In this document: piece after piece, positions 47,903 through 59,008 of the stretch | Position numbering within the stretch: position 1 is the stretch's first letter | Layout of the letters: every line of letters starts with the position of its first letter | Origin: Cladophialophora immunda | Taxonomy: Eukaryota; Ascomycota; Eurotiomycetes; Chaetothyriales; Herpotrichiellaceae | Assembly: GCF_000835495.1 (NCBI RefSeq) | Contig: NW_015622543.1 | Location: 1,596,239 to 1,660,238 of the forward strand | Length of the DNA: 64,000 nt | Direction: 5' to 3' | Translations under genes and position numbers: made by a program | Notes under the pieces: model-generated | What the model saw: only the letters and a program-made list of their open reading frames with translations | Database searches by the model: none | What the model was told of the DNA's origin: nothing

Positions 47903-48619
47903 ATGTCTTCCAGAACGGGCAAGCAATCTTATGACCAAAAAACCGCACAATGGAACTCGGATTTCGCAGACCACTCTGAGCCAAGCGTTCGACATTCACA
48001 CAAATCGCACAGGAGCCAACAGAGAACCACTTCTGACCTCTGCAAGCAGCCAGAGGATGTTTGCCGGACTGCTGTGGGGAGTAAACAGCAAGATGTGGCA
48101 GACACGACGGAGAAGGAAAGGAGATTGCAACGCGAGCTGGAACAAGAAAGAGCACTCTCTGCAACGTTGCGAGCAGAGAATGAGAATTATTACAACGAAA
48201 CTCGTCCCCATCTCCAGTTCCTCGAATGCCAAAATTGGAAAATGGCAGGAGAGCTTGCCAGATTGAAGGCCATCCCAAAAGGGAACACAACTGGCCATGT
48301 CGTACCCACGGAGGCGAGCACCGCGCTAGAAAAACAGGTCGATACGATGATAATGCAGTACGTGGTTCAACTCAGGCATGAAATCTGCGATCTTAAGCGC
48401 CAGACCAGTATATTGGCAAACGACAATAGGAATCTCGAGGAGAAGAAGAGGAAGCTGGAGCGACGATACAATGCATTGGCAGCCGAGAGGGGACGATATG
48501 CACAGTCGGTAAGTCCACATGTTATGCAAGATGGAGATGTCTGCGGTCAGCTAACTTGTCGGATGACATAGGAAGGGTCAACGCGACGATCTTCTCGGAT
48601 GGGTCGAGGGACTTACTGA
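47903..48619 (+). CDS. hypothetical coiled-coil protein
   Basis: Exon 1 is 47903-48508, intron 48509-48571 (donor GTAAGT, branch CTAAC, acceptor ATAG), exon 2 is 48572-48619. The total is 217 residues. It starts MSSRTGKQSYDQKTAQW. The middle is rich in Glu, Arg and Leu with heptad character (EKERRLQRELEQERALSATL and LEKQVDTMIMQYVVQLRHEICDLK), ending in EEKKRKLERRYNALAAERG and a short RRSSRMGRG tail. No family is recognised. The clean intron supports a real gene; expression is unproven. Confidence 0.55.
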
Positions 48620-49974
48620 ACGTCCTTCTTTCGCGCGCAAGCTGCGCTGAGGACTGCTCATGCAGTCAAAGGCCGTTTCTATTCGGGTTTCCTGGGCTAA
48701 AATGCTGAAGGGATTTCCACGACATGAATCGAGCCCACCAAGTGTTCCTGAGAGTCTTCGTCGGAATCGAATGTGGTCCGTTGCGCTTTCTGGGAGGCAG
48801 CAGGGTGTCAGAACCGAGCAGGTCTCGGATGCTTTGACTGGGCCCAACGGGATTTTCGAGATCAACCCCATCTGGCTGAGTACCTGGAGATTGATGGTGC
48901 AGAGAAGTTGCAGCAAATGCTCACGCCGTCTTCCGCGAGAACGTCGAACTCTATGAACGGGTTCGGAGGGTCGACGACACAGATTGCCTCGTGTGTTTGC
49001 AGCTAGAAATCGGTACCTAGTTAATCTACCTGTCTATTTCTTTGTGTCCAGGTGAAAACGAAATTGCCAACACTTCATGCTCCTCTCACCTATCACATCC
49101 TGACTTGGTACGCAAAAAGCCCATTGTCCGCGGAGGTGCTTCGACCCAGATGGATGAACAAGCTCAAGATCTTTCCATAGGATATCACCACTTAGTCAGC
49201 CATGGGATTCTTACGCAACAGTGAACTAGCTACCTAGGCATGCTTCCCTCGTCATCCGCCGTCATCTCGCTGCGGGCCACATTCAGGAATTTGGCCGCTT
49301 TGGGTTTCCCCAACTTGCTGGTGACTTTTCCGTTTACGCACCGAAAGTCTGCAAGTATAATACTTGCCGCAGAGGGTAAAGTTCAGGCACGCCGTACGCC
49401 CTTGGGGGTCCTAGATGTTGCCTCCATTGAGGGTTATAGGGTAGGCTCCAAATGGAACCTTGAACCCATGGGTTGCAACAGCGCGGCTGAGATACTGTGC
49501 CTAGGGGGCGGAATCTGAGGACTACGAGTTATCGTCCAAGCCGCGCTAGGCCCCCTCAGGTGATTAGGGAGCTTGTCAGCCATGCATTTTAATGAATGCG
49601 AGTGCACAGACAGTGGCGACCGTCCTGTCTTTCTGCTCACGCAGGCTTCGCTCCCGCTGGGCATTTTCAGTGGGTTAATACAAACTAGGATCACCCGGAA
49701 AGAGGCGACTTGGGGGCTAGGAATGGGTTGACAAGATATTAAAACACCCCATTCAAGCTCTTCCCACGGCAAGAATGAAGTTTGCGATTCCCCATCTCGA
49801 TCTCGTTTTTGGAATCACACCACTCCGGCCAGGGGTATAGGATAAACTTTAAGCTCACCTATATACCTCTGTTGGGAATCCTTGCCTTGGACTTCCGGTC
49901 TTTCACAAACCACCTCTGTGGCCTCCTAGTATAGGATTTGCAGCCATCGACCGCGTAATAACCATCAAAAAGCC
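48620..49974. other. intergenic region
   Basis: About 1.35 kb. Small plus-strand frames (48660-48956, 49240-49518) show no domain. The promoter of the SDR gene is at the right end. Confidence 0.5.
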
Positions 49975-50801
49975 ATGTCGGGCAACAAACTCATCGTCAT
50001 CTTGGGAAGTGGACCTGGCATAGGAGCTTCGACGGGGGCGCTTTTCGCGTCCATGGGCTTCGACGTCGCATTGCTCTCTCGAAACGTTGAACGACTTGGT
50101 CAAGAAGCTGCTAGAGTACAAGCAGCAAATCCCCGTGTCAAGGTCAAAGCTTATCCCGTTGATGTTGGAGACCACAACGCCCTGGCATTAGCGCTGGGCA
50201 AAGTCGGTACAGAATTGGGACCGCCGGAAGTGGTATATTTCAACGCAGCAAGAGTCGCGCCCTCGAGGATCGGTGGGACCAGTCCGGACTTCCTGCTGGA
50301 GGACTTCAAGGTGAGAGCAGAGACACCCGTACAATATTTTAGAGGCGTCGCCTTTACCGAGACTTTGTTGGTTGTTGTTCGCTAACTGTTTTCGGCACAC
50401 AGAGCATGAACCTTGGCCTTTTCGTAGCAGCGTCATGGGCGTTGCCACATTTGACCGCCGCGGCCGAGCAACCAGGGACCCATCCATCGTTCCTGTTCAC
50501 CAACAGCGGCCTGTGGGATCGTCCGCTGGCAAACTTTGCATCACTCTCCATGCAGAAGGCCGCACAGTATAACCTGATGCTGAGCCTGAAGCAGATGGTG
50601 GAAGCGAGAGGGGTCCATGTCGCCGGCGTCAACATCGGCGGGCTCGTTCGAGAGGAAGACCCTGTCATCAACCCGAACAACATCGCGCGAGCTCTCTTCG
50701 ATTTGTCCCAGGAGGACAAGCCCAACTGGCAGTGGGAGGTCAAAGTGGGAGACTGGGACGAGTTCCTGAAGCAGATGTCGGCGGCTCAGAAGGCTGCATG
50801 A
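49975..50801 (+). CDS. short-chain dehydrogenase/reductase-like protein with Tyr replaced
   Basis: Two exons, 49975-50310 and 50403-50801 (92-bp intron, donor GTGAGA), in frame at 244 residues, the normal SDR length. The cofactor loop GSGPGIG (11-17) and a Rossmann start (KLIVILG, FDVALLSRN) are clear; YFNAARVAP occupies the NNAG region. In the active site Ser147 and Lys164 are in place, but the Tyr expected at 160 (13 residues after Ser, four before Lys) is Leu (SLSMQKAAQ). It may be a nucleotide-binding SDR without standard catalysis, or it may use another residue. It is not obviously linked to neighbouring genes. Confidence 0.82.
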
Positions 50802-51390
50802 TCATTGTGTGCAGTATTTGTCTATGTCCATGTGGCGATGCTTGTAATCATATCATACCTTTGGCTGGATGTACTTCTGTTGCCTCACGCGGGTGTGCCA
50901 AGTACAAATAAAAATTCCCTAGAGATGGAGGTTTGATTCAAAGGATCGATGAATAATCCCAGGTAATGTATATTCGTTGGTAGGAAAGCCATTAAGCTAC
51001 ATTCTTCACCATTGAAAGACGCGTCCTTGTTACGTCATTTGAAACGAGCCTCAACACTCGGCACAGGCGTAGACGGACCATTGTTAATCCGATGATTTCG
51101 CCGAACAAGCACAATAATGATCGAGCTGAGCCTACGTGGCTGTGAGCGTGCGAGTGAAAAATTCACGGCAATCAAGGCAAGATGGTTGTCAATACTGCGC
51201 CGCGACGTGCTCGCATCATCCTTGGTGGTGCCTGCTGCCACCTAGCTGAGTCTCCCCAGCTCAATCGACGAAGGTCTGTTGACCTTGAACTCCGACACTG
51301 CCACGCCCGTTGGAAGATTACTGGTTAGATTCGGCAAGCCTTGTTGTCCATCAATCCATCGCCTCTGTCAAACGACACTCCAACGACGCG
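50802..51390. other. intergenic region
   Basis: About 0.59 kb. It is relatively AT-rich near 50900-51000. No gene is recognised. Confidence 0.55.
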
Positions 51391-52458
51391 ATGCACCTCA
51401 TCGACTGTACCGACCTTACAAACCTGCGTCTAGTTACCCGATATGGTGACAATGTACCACGCTACGCGGCGCTATCTCATACCTGGTGTGCCGACGAAAG
51501 CGATGAGCCTACATTTCGAGATCTACTAGAGAACATCGGTAAGAGCAAGCCTGGCTATGGGAAAATCAGCTTTTGCGCACGACAAGCTCGAAGAGATGGC
51601 CTTGACTTTATATGAGTCGACACGTGCTGTATAGAAAGAACAAACATGGTTGATCTACAAGAAGCCATCAACTCAATGTTTGACTGGTATAAAAAGTCGG
51701 CAATGCATTATGTGTACCTGTCGGATGTGTCGACTACGTCTCCGGCCCGGGACGTCGGTGAGAGCAATATTGGGCCTCACTGGAGAGAAGCGTTTGGGTT
51801 AAGCCAATGGTTCACACGAAGCTGGACGTTGCAGAAGTTGATTGCTTCTGTGTCTGTTCAATTTTTCTCCGTCGAAGGCTCGCTGATCGGCAAGAAGGAG
51901 AGCTTAGAACAGCTGATCAGTGACATTACAGGCATCGACAAGCAAGCTCTTCGGGGAAGAGCCTTATCAGATTTCGACGTTGACACCCCGCTGGCGTGGG
52001 CCGCAAATCGTGTCACGAAGCGACCAGAAGACCAAGCATACTCGCTAGTCGGTATCTTTGGCGTGCGCATGACGCTGCATTATGGAAAAGGACAGGAATA
52101 TACGTTTGCTAGTTTGCAGAGAAAGATTATCAAGTTGCGGAAGATCACTAAAGAAGCCGATGCGTCAGTCATTCTCTCAGAGGCCCCTGAAAACATGGGT
52201 CTACGCCTTCGACTCAAGGGGAACAATCGGACAGGTGGTGACATAGTTTCGTGCGAGAAGGATGATGTGGAACATCGCAGCGATGATACTTCTTCACCCG
52301 AACGCCAAAATTGGTCCGGTGTGGAAGTGCTCCTGCGTTACCTACTAACGCAAATTGCCCTCTACACCTCACCCTTCCACGCAACTTCTCGAATATTAAG
52401 CCCTTTGAGGTCGAAATGGACGTCTCACGCGGATTCTAGGTGGAGTGACTGTGTGTGA
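51391..52458 (+). pseudogene. HET-domain gene with in-frame stop
   Basis: The reading frame starts MHLIDCTDLTNLRLVTRYGD and continues YAALSHTWCADESDEPTF, RQARRDGLDFI, then TGA at 51613-51615, then VDTCCIERTNMVDLQEAINSMFDWYKK in the same frame, and on to WFTRSWTLQKLIA. In HET proteins this junction normally reads F-W-[IV]-DTCCI, so the TGA replaces a Trp codon (TGG to TGA). The frame remains open to 52456 with the usual AYSLVGIFGVRMTLHYGKG block. No intron with good signals removes the stop. It is best read as a recently inactivated gene; a truncated 74-residue product or read-through is the alternative. Confidence 0.75.
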
Positions 52459-52480
52459 ACCGAGTGGCCTAAGTAACCTA

Positions 52481-52500
52481 AGTGACCTGAGGAGGTCACT
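52481..52500. repeat. 8-bp inverted repeat, 4-bp loop
   Basis: AGTGACCT and AGGTCACT are separated by GAGG, embedded in a run of related CCTNAGT units (52468-52535). Confidence 0.8.
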
Positions 52501-52581
52501 CACCTCAGTAACCTCAGCAACCTCCCTCCTCTCCTCCTCCTCCTCCGCCCCTCGGCCCCCGCCCCTCCGTCATTTAGAGTT

Positions 52582-52595
52582 TCACGGATCCGTGA
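52582..52595. promoter_or_regulatory. palindrome TCACGGATCCGTGA (CGG-N2-CCG core)
   Basis: A perfect 14-bp palindrome 696 bp upstream of the Zn2Cys6 regulator. The core CGGATCCG recurs at 58384-58391 and 62898-62905. Inverted CGG triplets are the usual half-sites of Zn2Cys6 dimers; binding is an inference. Confidence 0.5.
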
Positions 52596-53290
52596 TGCGG
52601 GGAGAATGAAGCGCAGCCAATGAGAGCAACGTCTCTTGGACCCACATTTCCGAATACAATTGCAGTTCAACTCTTCAAAAGCATCGGTCAGGAGAGTGTG
52701 TGCTCTCTTACTCTGATGGCTGGGATCTCTAGCTCTCTGGAGGGATAAAGGACACAATTGTTGTTCTGGCACCGACTAAAACAAAACTCGAAATAGCTAT
52801 ATTGGATGGAAGGGACATACTTCCACGCATACCATAAGGCCGCTGTTCAAGAAGAATGCTGGGACAGAAACAAATATTTTTCCATAGATTGATCCAAGTC
52901 GAGGTGAGGAAGACGTGAATGGATAGGTACAATGTACTGAGGTCATGTTGCTTGAGCGAATGGACGAAAGTATGTACGTATCTGGTCCGTGCTGGTCGAA
53001 GCCTTAAGATCGATGTAGGAGAATTGATCCCTCCCCACACCCACCCCCCAAGACCCCTTATTTGCCCGGGGCGGGGTTGAAGCGAGCCCGAGGGGCCTCT
53101 GCGCCTTCCGGAATCTGCACCAACCCATGTTCTAATAAGACCGCCGTTCCTCGATCAAGAACGCGCAGTGATCATAACCTTCAAATTCCGTCCTGTGGCT
53201 GGAACTGCTTTTGAAACTTGTTCTGGACATTCGACTCGTTTGGTCGGCAATATCAGTTTGTAGCAAGATCAAGGGATCGCTGGCATCATT

Positions 53291-56002
53291 ATGGATATAC
53301 AGATCGCTCCAACTCCAGCGACATACCTACCTCAAGCCATGCGCGTGCCAGTGTTTGATCGCCATGTTCGGCGCAAGCAGTTTACAAGTTGCGACGCATG
53401 TCGCAGACTTCGACGTTCTTGCGACGCCTTCAATCGAGGCGCAACTCCACTGCAGCCACAAAACACGACAACCGACTTCCGGGGTTGTTCGGCGTGTGTA
53501 AAAGCGGGCAGACGATGCACGTTCGAATGGCTCAAGGATGTGCCAGAGACAACCCTTCCTCGAAGGCTTAAGCGACGAAATGTTCCGGCGTCGAGGGACA
53601 ACGACAATACCCGGGAGACGAACCCCGTCAGAGAGCCGAGTAACAACGGCATGTACACATCCATTCCTCGCCCGACTCTAGATACCACGCCGACGGACGC
53701 GACGCTCTATCAAGAACTGCAGCAACCTGTGGACTGGGACGCCATCGCGTTTCAACAGGAAAACTACATGAACGACTTGTGGGCAGACACCTTTACACAT
53801 AACTTGTGGTTCCATGATGTCCCTCAAGCCCAATCATGTAGCAAACCATGCACGAATACCCCCAGAAGCGGCAAAATGCCCTCCAATACCTCGCATGCCA
53901 ATTTAGCTGCACTTCCTTCAAATTCTGGGGGGATGACGCTGTCATCTGCCACCCCGCCTCAATCCTACACCTTTGAGCCTGAAGTGATGCCAGCGCAGAG
54001 AACGACACAGCCTGACATTGACCTGGACTGGTTTGACCCAACCGATGAAGAATTGCCCCAGACCTTCAATCCTAGCGACTCGTTCAGCCAAGAAAACAGT
54101 TCAGACGCGTTTGGCGAGATACCGAAAACGACCTCGGCTTCACCAACACTGGACGATCACATCGTCCAAGTTACCAACAAGCGCCTGATATCAACGGAGT
54201 TGGTGCAGATTTACCATACCAGCATGGAGAGCTCTATGGTCTGTTTCCTTTCCGAGTACAACTGTCCCTACAGTAGTGGCAAAGTTTCGCTACTCTACTG
54301 TCGCAGAAATGGCAAGAACTTCTATCAATACAAGCCACCAACATATCTTCAACGCATTCATCAACTCGAACAAGCCTCAGAGCCTCTTCGCGGCAAAAAG
54401 CTGACGTCAGGACAAAAGATTGTGGCGGCAAAAGCTCTCCAGCTTGCAATCATGGCTTTCGCATGCCAATGGACCCATGCATCAGTCTGGCCTCCTCGAT
54501 CGCCAAATGCGAGTTTCTCCGATGCCATGATCGACGAGATCGGAACCTCGTACGGATTCGAGCGCTTACTACAGCAGAGCCTTTGGCACGAGGCGCAAAG
54601 ATACGTAGAGACTACTGCATATATTGACAGCTTCCGGTCGATCTTTGCACAGATTCTATTTTCCATGGTTCAGCAACCATCCTTTTTGAACGACCTCGAG
54701 AAGGAAGCACTGGAAAGTCCCGCCCCATCTCCTATTTCGGTAGCAATGAGGTTCGGCGATCCGGCGACCGAGTCAGATAGCCCTTTCTCTCGTCAGACGC
54801 CCAAAGTGAAACCTGAAGAGCGCATGTTTCGCCACAAATACCTAGCCCAGGCTCTGCGGCATCTTGCGCAGTGGAAGAAGCGTCTGTCAAGGTGGAAGAA
54901 CAGTTCTGAACTCTCGGCGGCTGCTGAGACCAAAGATCCGGCACTCCAAAGGGCTGCTAAGGAAATGGATGGCTCATTTCATCTCCTCTGGTGGTTTGGT
55001 GTCATGTGCGACACCAGTGTGTCGGTGATCAACGACAAGCCCCTTGTCATCCCAGATCATGAGGTACACACCTACAAAGCGCCGCAGTCTGCCCGCATTG
55101 AAAATGCTCCGCCGCCTGAGATACAACCAGGGCAGCAGCGAGCCGATGAAAGAAGGAGCGACAGCCACGCCGCCTCGAAGCTTCACATCTGGGATGTGGA
55201 CCTCATGCCAGCCCAACCTTTCCAGGCATTGATTTCAGATGCCGAGTCTGTCATCCGAGAGGCGTGTCCTTCCAAAGTGCTGATGTGGCGCAAACTCGGC
55301 AGTCTGAAGGCCATCATCGACCAGCCCGTCGACCAGGATCTGACCGAACGACACATCCGGTCCACGTTACAGGTCTATGAATTCTGGCGCAACACGTACG
55401 GAGACTTCATCCAGGAATGCATCCGCAACCACCACACGCTCTCGTTCCAGGTGCAGTCCTGGTACGTCATCCTTGGCTGCCACTTCCACCTGGCTTCGCT
55501 GTTCATCGCGGACTGCATCAAAGAAATCGACCACCGTCGCCAGTCCTCTACCAAGGGGCGGTTTCTGCGTGCCGCCTCGGCTCTCACGCTGGAAATCACA
55601 AAGACCGGGGTCAATGTCATCTCCGAGATAGCTGCCGTCTCTCTTTGAGCTGCGACCTTGTCCCAGCATGCCAAAAACAACAACCAGGTCCATCCCGCCC
55701 TCAGCCAGGCCGCGATGCTTCTCGAGCCCTGGACCGACATCCTCGGCGAAGCCTTTCAAAAGACCTTTGACGTCTGGCTCGACTGGTTGTCCTTTTGGGC
55801 GTCAGGCGCCGGCCCGGTCTACAGTAACAATGAACGGGAGTGGTTGGAAGGCAACACGGATCGGGCGGATATTATCAGGAAGTGCTCGAGTTGCATCGAC
55901 GCAATGGAACTTTTGGGCCGGAAATCGGTCCGATGTTTTTTGTTCTCTCGAAAGATGAGATCGCAGCTGAGTGAGTTTGTTGGACTTGAACAACGGGACT
56001 AG
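53291..56002 (+). CDS. Zn2Cys6 fungal transcription factor
   Basis: The zinc cluster is at residues 34-76: Cys34, 37, 44, 66, 69 and 76 (CDACRRLRRSCD ... CSACVKAGRRC), with an unusually long 21-residue loop between Cys3 and Cys4. A basic linker (LPRRLKRRN), an acidic Ser/Thr/Pro-rich region and the helical fungal regulatory domain follow. The frame meets TGA at 55646-55648 after 785 residues, then continues in the same frame (AATLSQHAKNNNQ, AAMLLEPWTDILGEAFQ) to 56002, matching the usual C-terminus of such proteins. A 51- or 57-bp in-phase intron (donor GT at 55616 or 55610, acceptor CCCAG at 55666) would remove the stop. The donors are weak, so a premature stop is the alternative. Probable regulator of the adjacent oxidative genes. 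Confidence 0.8.
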
Positions 56003-56356
56003 TTTGTCGGACTACTCTCCTGCGAATATCATATCCAACAACCAGGGATCGATGTCTTGTCAGAGTCGGCGACTCTTTGGGCGTGTGAACATAGTGAGTA
56101 TTCAAGCAACATAATTTCTGGAGAGGATATTCTGCTTGTCTAATGTCAAGATTGGATCGTTTGGTGCCGTCGTTTGAATGCTGTCCACGTGGTTAAGGGT
56201 GCTATGGCAAAAATCGGGACACGAGCTCTTGATGTCGTATTTAGTGTCTGTATATACTTCCTGGTGGAAACGAGCTATCTGAGGCAATCCCATATAATTG
56301 AAAAAGACCTTACATGCATAGTGAGGCAATCCTTGTCACCAAAATGCAGCCCAGCA

Positions 56357-58158
56357 TCAAACCTTGAACTCGAAACCTTCGCCGCTCTCGATCGCTTTCA
56401 GACAATCCTTGGAGTATTGGTCGAGCCCCCCGATATACAAGAGCGGTTGAGTCTTGCCTCCGACGTTTCCCCTGTTCCACCAGGAATCCGTGTGGGCGAG
56501 GAGGGTCGGCTCGAGGTCACGGGCGATCAAGTCTGCCCATCTGGTCTCCGCCTCGGGGGTAGGCTCGACCCATTTGGCATGCCTTTTCTCCACCTCCGCG
56601 ATCAGCGCGCAGACAAGGTCGGTTTGGGCCTCGATAAGTGTGGTGCCGTTGGTGAGCGCCGTCGGTGCTGTCGAACAGGGGGTAAAGTGTCAGCAAATTC
56701 AGGTCAATGATAAAACGGCCACACTTGGCGGGTAGCACTACGACTGCTACCACCAGTGTTCAGACGTACCTTGAGGGCTATAAATGAGAAAGCAATTCGG
56801 AAAATCACTGATGGTGATGCCCAAATAGGTGTGGATTTGATCTTTCCACAAATCTTTGATATTGACTCCACTTCGACTTTTGAGTCCCATGTGGAACATC
56901 CTACAAGAAAGTCTGGATCAGCGCTTCTGGACTCGACTCGGCGACGCAACAGTTGGAACAGATTTGTTGGGAATAAAACTCACGACCCGGTGTAGGTGTC
57001 GAATCCCGTGGCAAAGATGGCCACGTCGAACTCATGAGTGCTGCCGTCCTGCATGACGACTCCCTTTTCCGTGAAGGTCCGCAGCGGCACGGCCTTCATG
57101 TCGACGATATGGACATGGTCCTTGTTCAACATTTCGTAGTAGTCATGCTCCAGCGGACTGCGCCTGGTGCCGAAGTAGAACGGCATCTCATCCGGGGCCA
57201 TGATGGCTTGTTTCGCGGGATCGGTCAACCTGGCGCGAGTCTTTTTCTTCCAGAAGTCGTAGACGGCCTTGCTCGCCTCGGGGCTGGTCAAAAGGTCGGT
57301 GTAGTTACACAGCAAGAAATTGAACGCTCCACGACTCCAGATCTCTTCAAAGTACGCCTGCCGTTCTTCGGGGGAGGCCTCGACGTACGACCTCCGTTGG
57401 TCACGACGGTACGGGAACCCGTTCAAGGAAGAGCGACACGCTTCAAACAACTGAGGATAGTAGCCCTTCCATTGCGCTTGTTCTTCCGCCGTAAGCTCTC
57501 GATTACGCATCGGCATCGCGTTGCTGGGCCGGCGGACAAAGACCGTGAGCTGTTCAGCCTGCTTGGCCACTTCCGACGTGATCTGAACCGCCGTTGCACC
57601 CGCTCCGAAGATGGCCACCTTCTTCCCCTTCAGATCCAAGTCCTCCGGATATGCGGTCGAATGGACGACAGTGCCCTTGTAGTTGTCGGCGAGGCCAGGG
57701 AAGTCTGGCAGATATTTCTTGTACAAAAGCCCGCTTGCCAGGATGAGGTATTTGCACTTCGCCGTCCGTCCGGTGTCACTTCGGACCGTCCATTCCCCTT
57801 CGTCGTCATTCCATGTTACTTCGACGACGGTGGTGTTGAAGAAGGTGTCCTTGCGGATGTTCAAGACCTTGTCGATGTGTGCGATGTACCGGAAGAGCTC
57901 GGGGCGATCTGGGAACCGTTGCGCAAAGTTCCAAGTTTTCCAGACCTCGGGAATGCTGAGCTGGTAGAACGGGGATTCCGAGTCGACCCTGGCGCCAGGG
58001 TATCGATTCCAATACCAGACGCCACCAAAGTCGCTCGCAGCCTCGAATATTTTGGCATTCAAGCCTTGCTTGCGCAGATTGTACAGCGCCGTGATACCAC
58101 TGAAGCCGGCCCCGACAATCAGAGCATCGAGCCGAAGCATCTCAGATGCTGAACCCAT
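56357..58158 (-). CDS. flavin monooxygenase, Baeyer-Villiger type
   Basis: Three exons, 58158-56984, 56900-56770 and 56667-56357 (introns of 83 and 102 bp), in frame at 538 residues. The FAD site GAGFSG starts at residue 16, followed by FGGVWYWNRYPGARVDSES, typical of cyclohexanone- and phenylacetone-monooxygenase relatives. The BVMO fingerprint reads YKGTVVHSTAYP, keeping Gly, His and Pro but with Tyr for the usual Phe and Trp. The NADPH site is FGAGATA (about 185). The ends MFHMGLKSRSGVNIKDLW and HTYLGITISDFPNCFLIYSPQAPTAL are also family hallmarks. Expected reaction: O2- and NADPH-dependent conversion of a ketone to an ester or lactone. The frame is open upstream with another ATG at 58317, so a longer N-terminus is possible. 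Confidence 0.92.
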
Positions 58159-59008
58159 ATTTGCTTCTCGTAAGGTTTGGTTCAGTTTCGTCGTTCTCTG
58201 GGTGACAAGAACTAGTCGTTGACTTACTTTCCTCCCAAATATATCAGTATCTGGACAGCATTTTGCCCCGTCGAACCCTCTCCACCAGGATGCGTGTGGT
58301 GTGTGGTCTGAGCCCATGTTTGCCGCGGCAATTACTGGACCGTCGATGGTAGACGGAACCTGGTAGTGGATAGTATACGAAAGCGGATCCGTCCCAAGTT
58401 CCTGCGGGGTCGATATCCCTCCAGGCCCGAGGCTGGGCCTGCAAGGCTGCAATATGTTGGGGTGCAGGGAGTTGTAACTTTCAAGGAGTGTCTCAGCGGA
58501 AGGGGGCTCCCTTGATAGTTTGATGTCACGGCACCATGGCCATTGCTTGCACAAGATCACAAAAAGTATTGGTATTTTGTAGCATCTTCATCAACTACGC
58601 TTAGATCAATGGTTATCACATTCGATGAATAAGATCTATTAGTCTAATGACTAGACATCGTAATTTGTGACTTTACGATGGAAGAGAATGAGAATGGGGG
58701 AAAAGGGACTGCAATCTTTTGGGTCAATCCAATAGTGATCTCTTCTTCAAATTAGTGAGGTATTGGGCTGTCTCAGAGAAAGATTCCAGTACAGATTGTG
58801 CGTGAAGATTCAGAATTTTGAAGCAATGGATCCGCATGAATATATTACCAGGGGGAAATGTGCCATAAGTGTGTCTTAAGAGCCTTGCGTTCAAGCTCTA
58901 AACCGCTGTTTTTGGCCGATTGCCTCCGCCTCCTAACCAAATATATATGTGAACTATACATGTAGCGCAAGCCTTTGTGTAGGGCAACGAAATGGACAAC
59001 TTCTTGGT
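58159..59008. promoter_or_regulatory. upstream region of the monooxygenase
   Basis: About 0.85 kb, AT-rich from about 58560 to 58990. It contains CGGATCCG at 58384-58391 (226 bp upstream of the ATG) and a 7/8 match TGGATCCG at 58827-58834. Confidence 0.5.
58384..58391. promoter_or_regulatory. CGGATCCG palindrome
   Basis: Same octamer as in the regulator and esterase/SDR promoters. If translation started at 58317 it would lie 67 bp upstream. Confidence 0.45.

Larger units (their letters stand above)
52459..53290. promoter_or_regulatory. upstream region of the Zn2Cys6 regulator
   Basis: About 0.83 kb. It begins with a cluster of imperfect CCTAAGT/CCTCAGT/CCTGAGG repeats, including an inverted repeat at 52481-52500, then a CT-rich tract, then the perfect palindrome at 52582-52595. 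No gene is recognised. Confidence 0.5.

Noticed and set aside
51613..55648. TGA read-through or selenocysteine in the HET and regulator genes
   Set aside because: Neither TGA is followed by CTA, the known efficient read-through context (here GTC and GCT), and selenocysteine insertion is not expected in ascomycetes.
57034..58152. 372-codon plus-strand open frame
   Set aside because: It is a shadow of monooxygenase exon 1, which has clear FAD and NADPH motifs.
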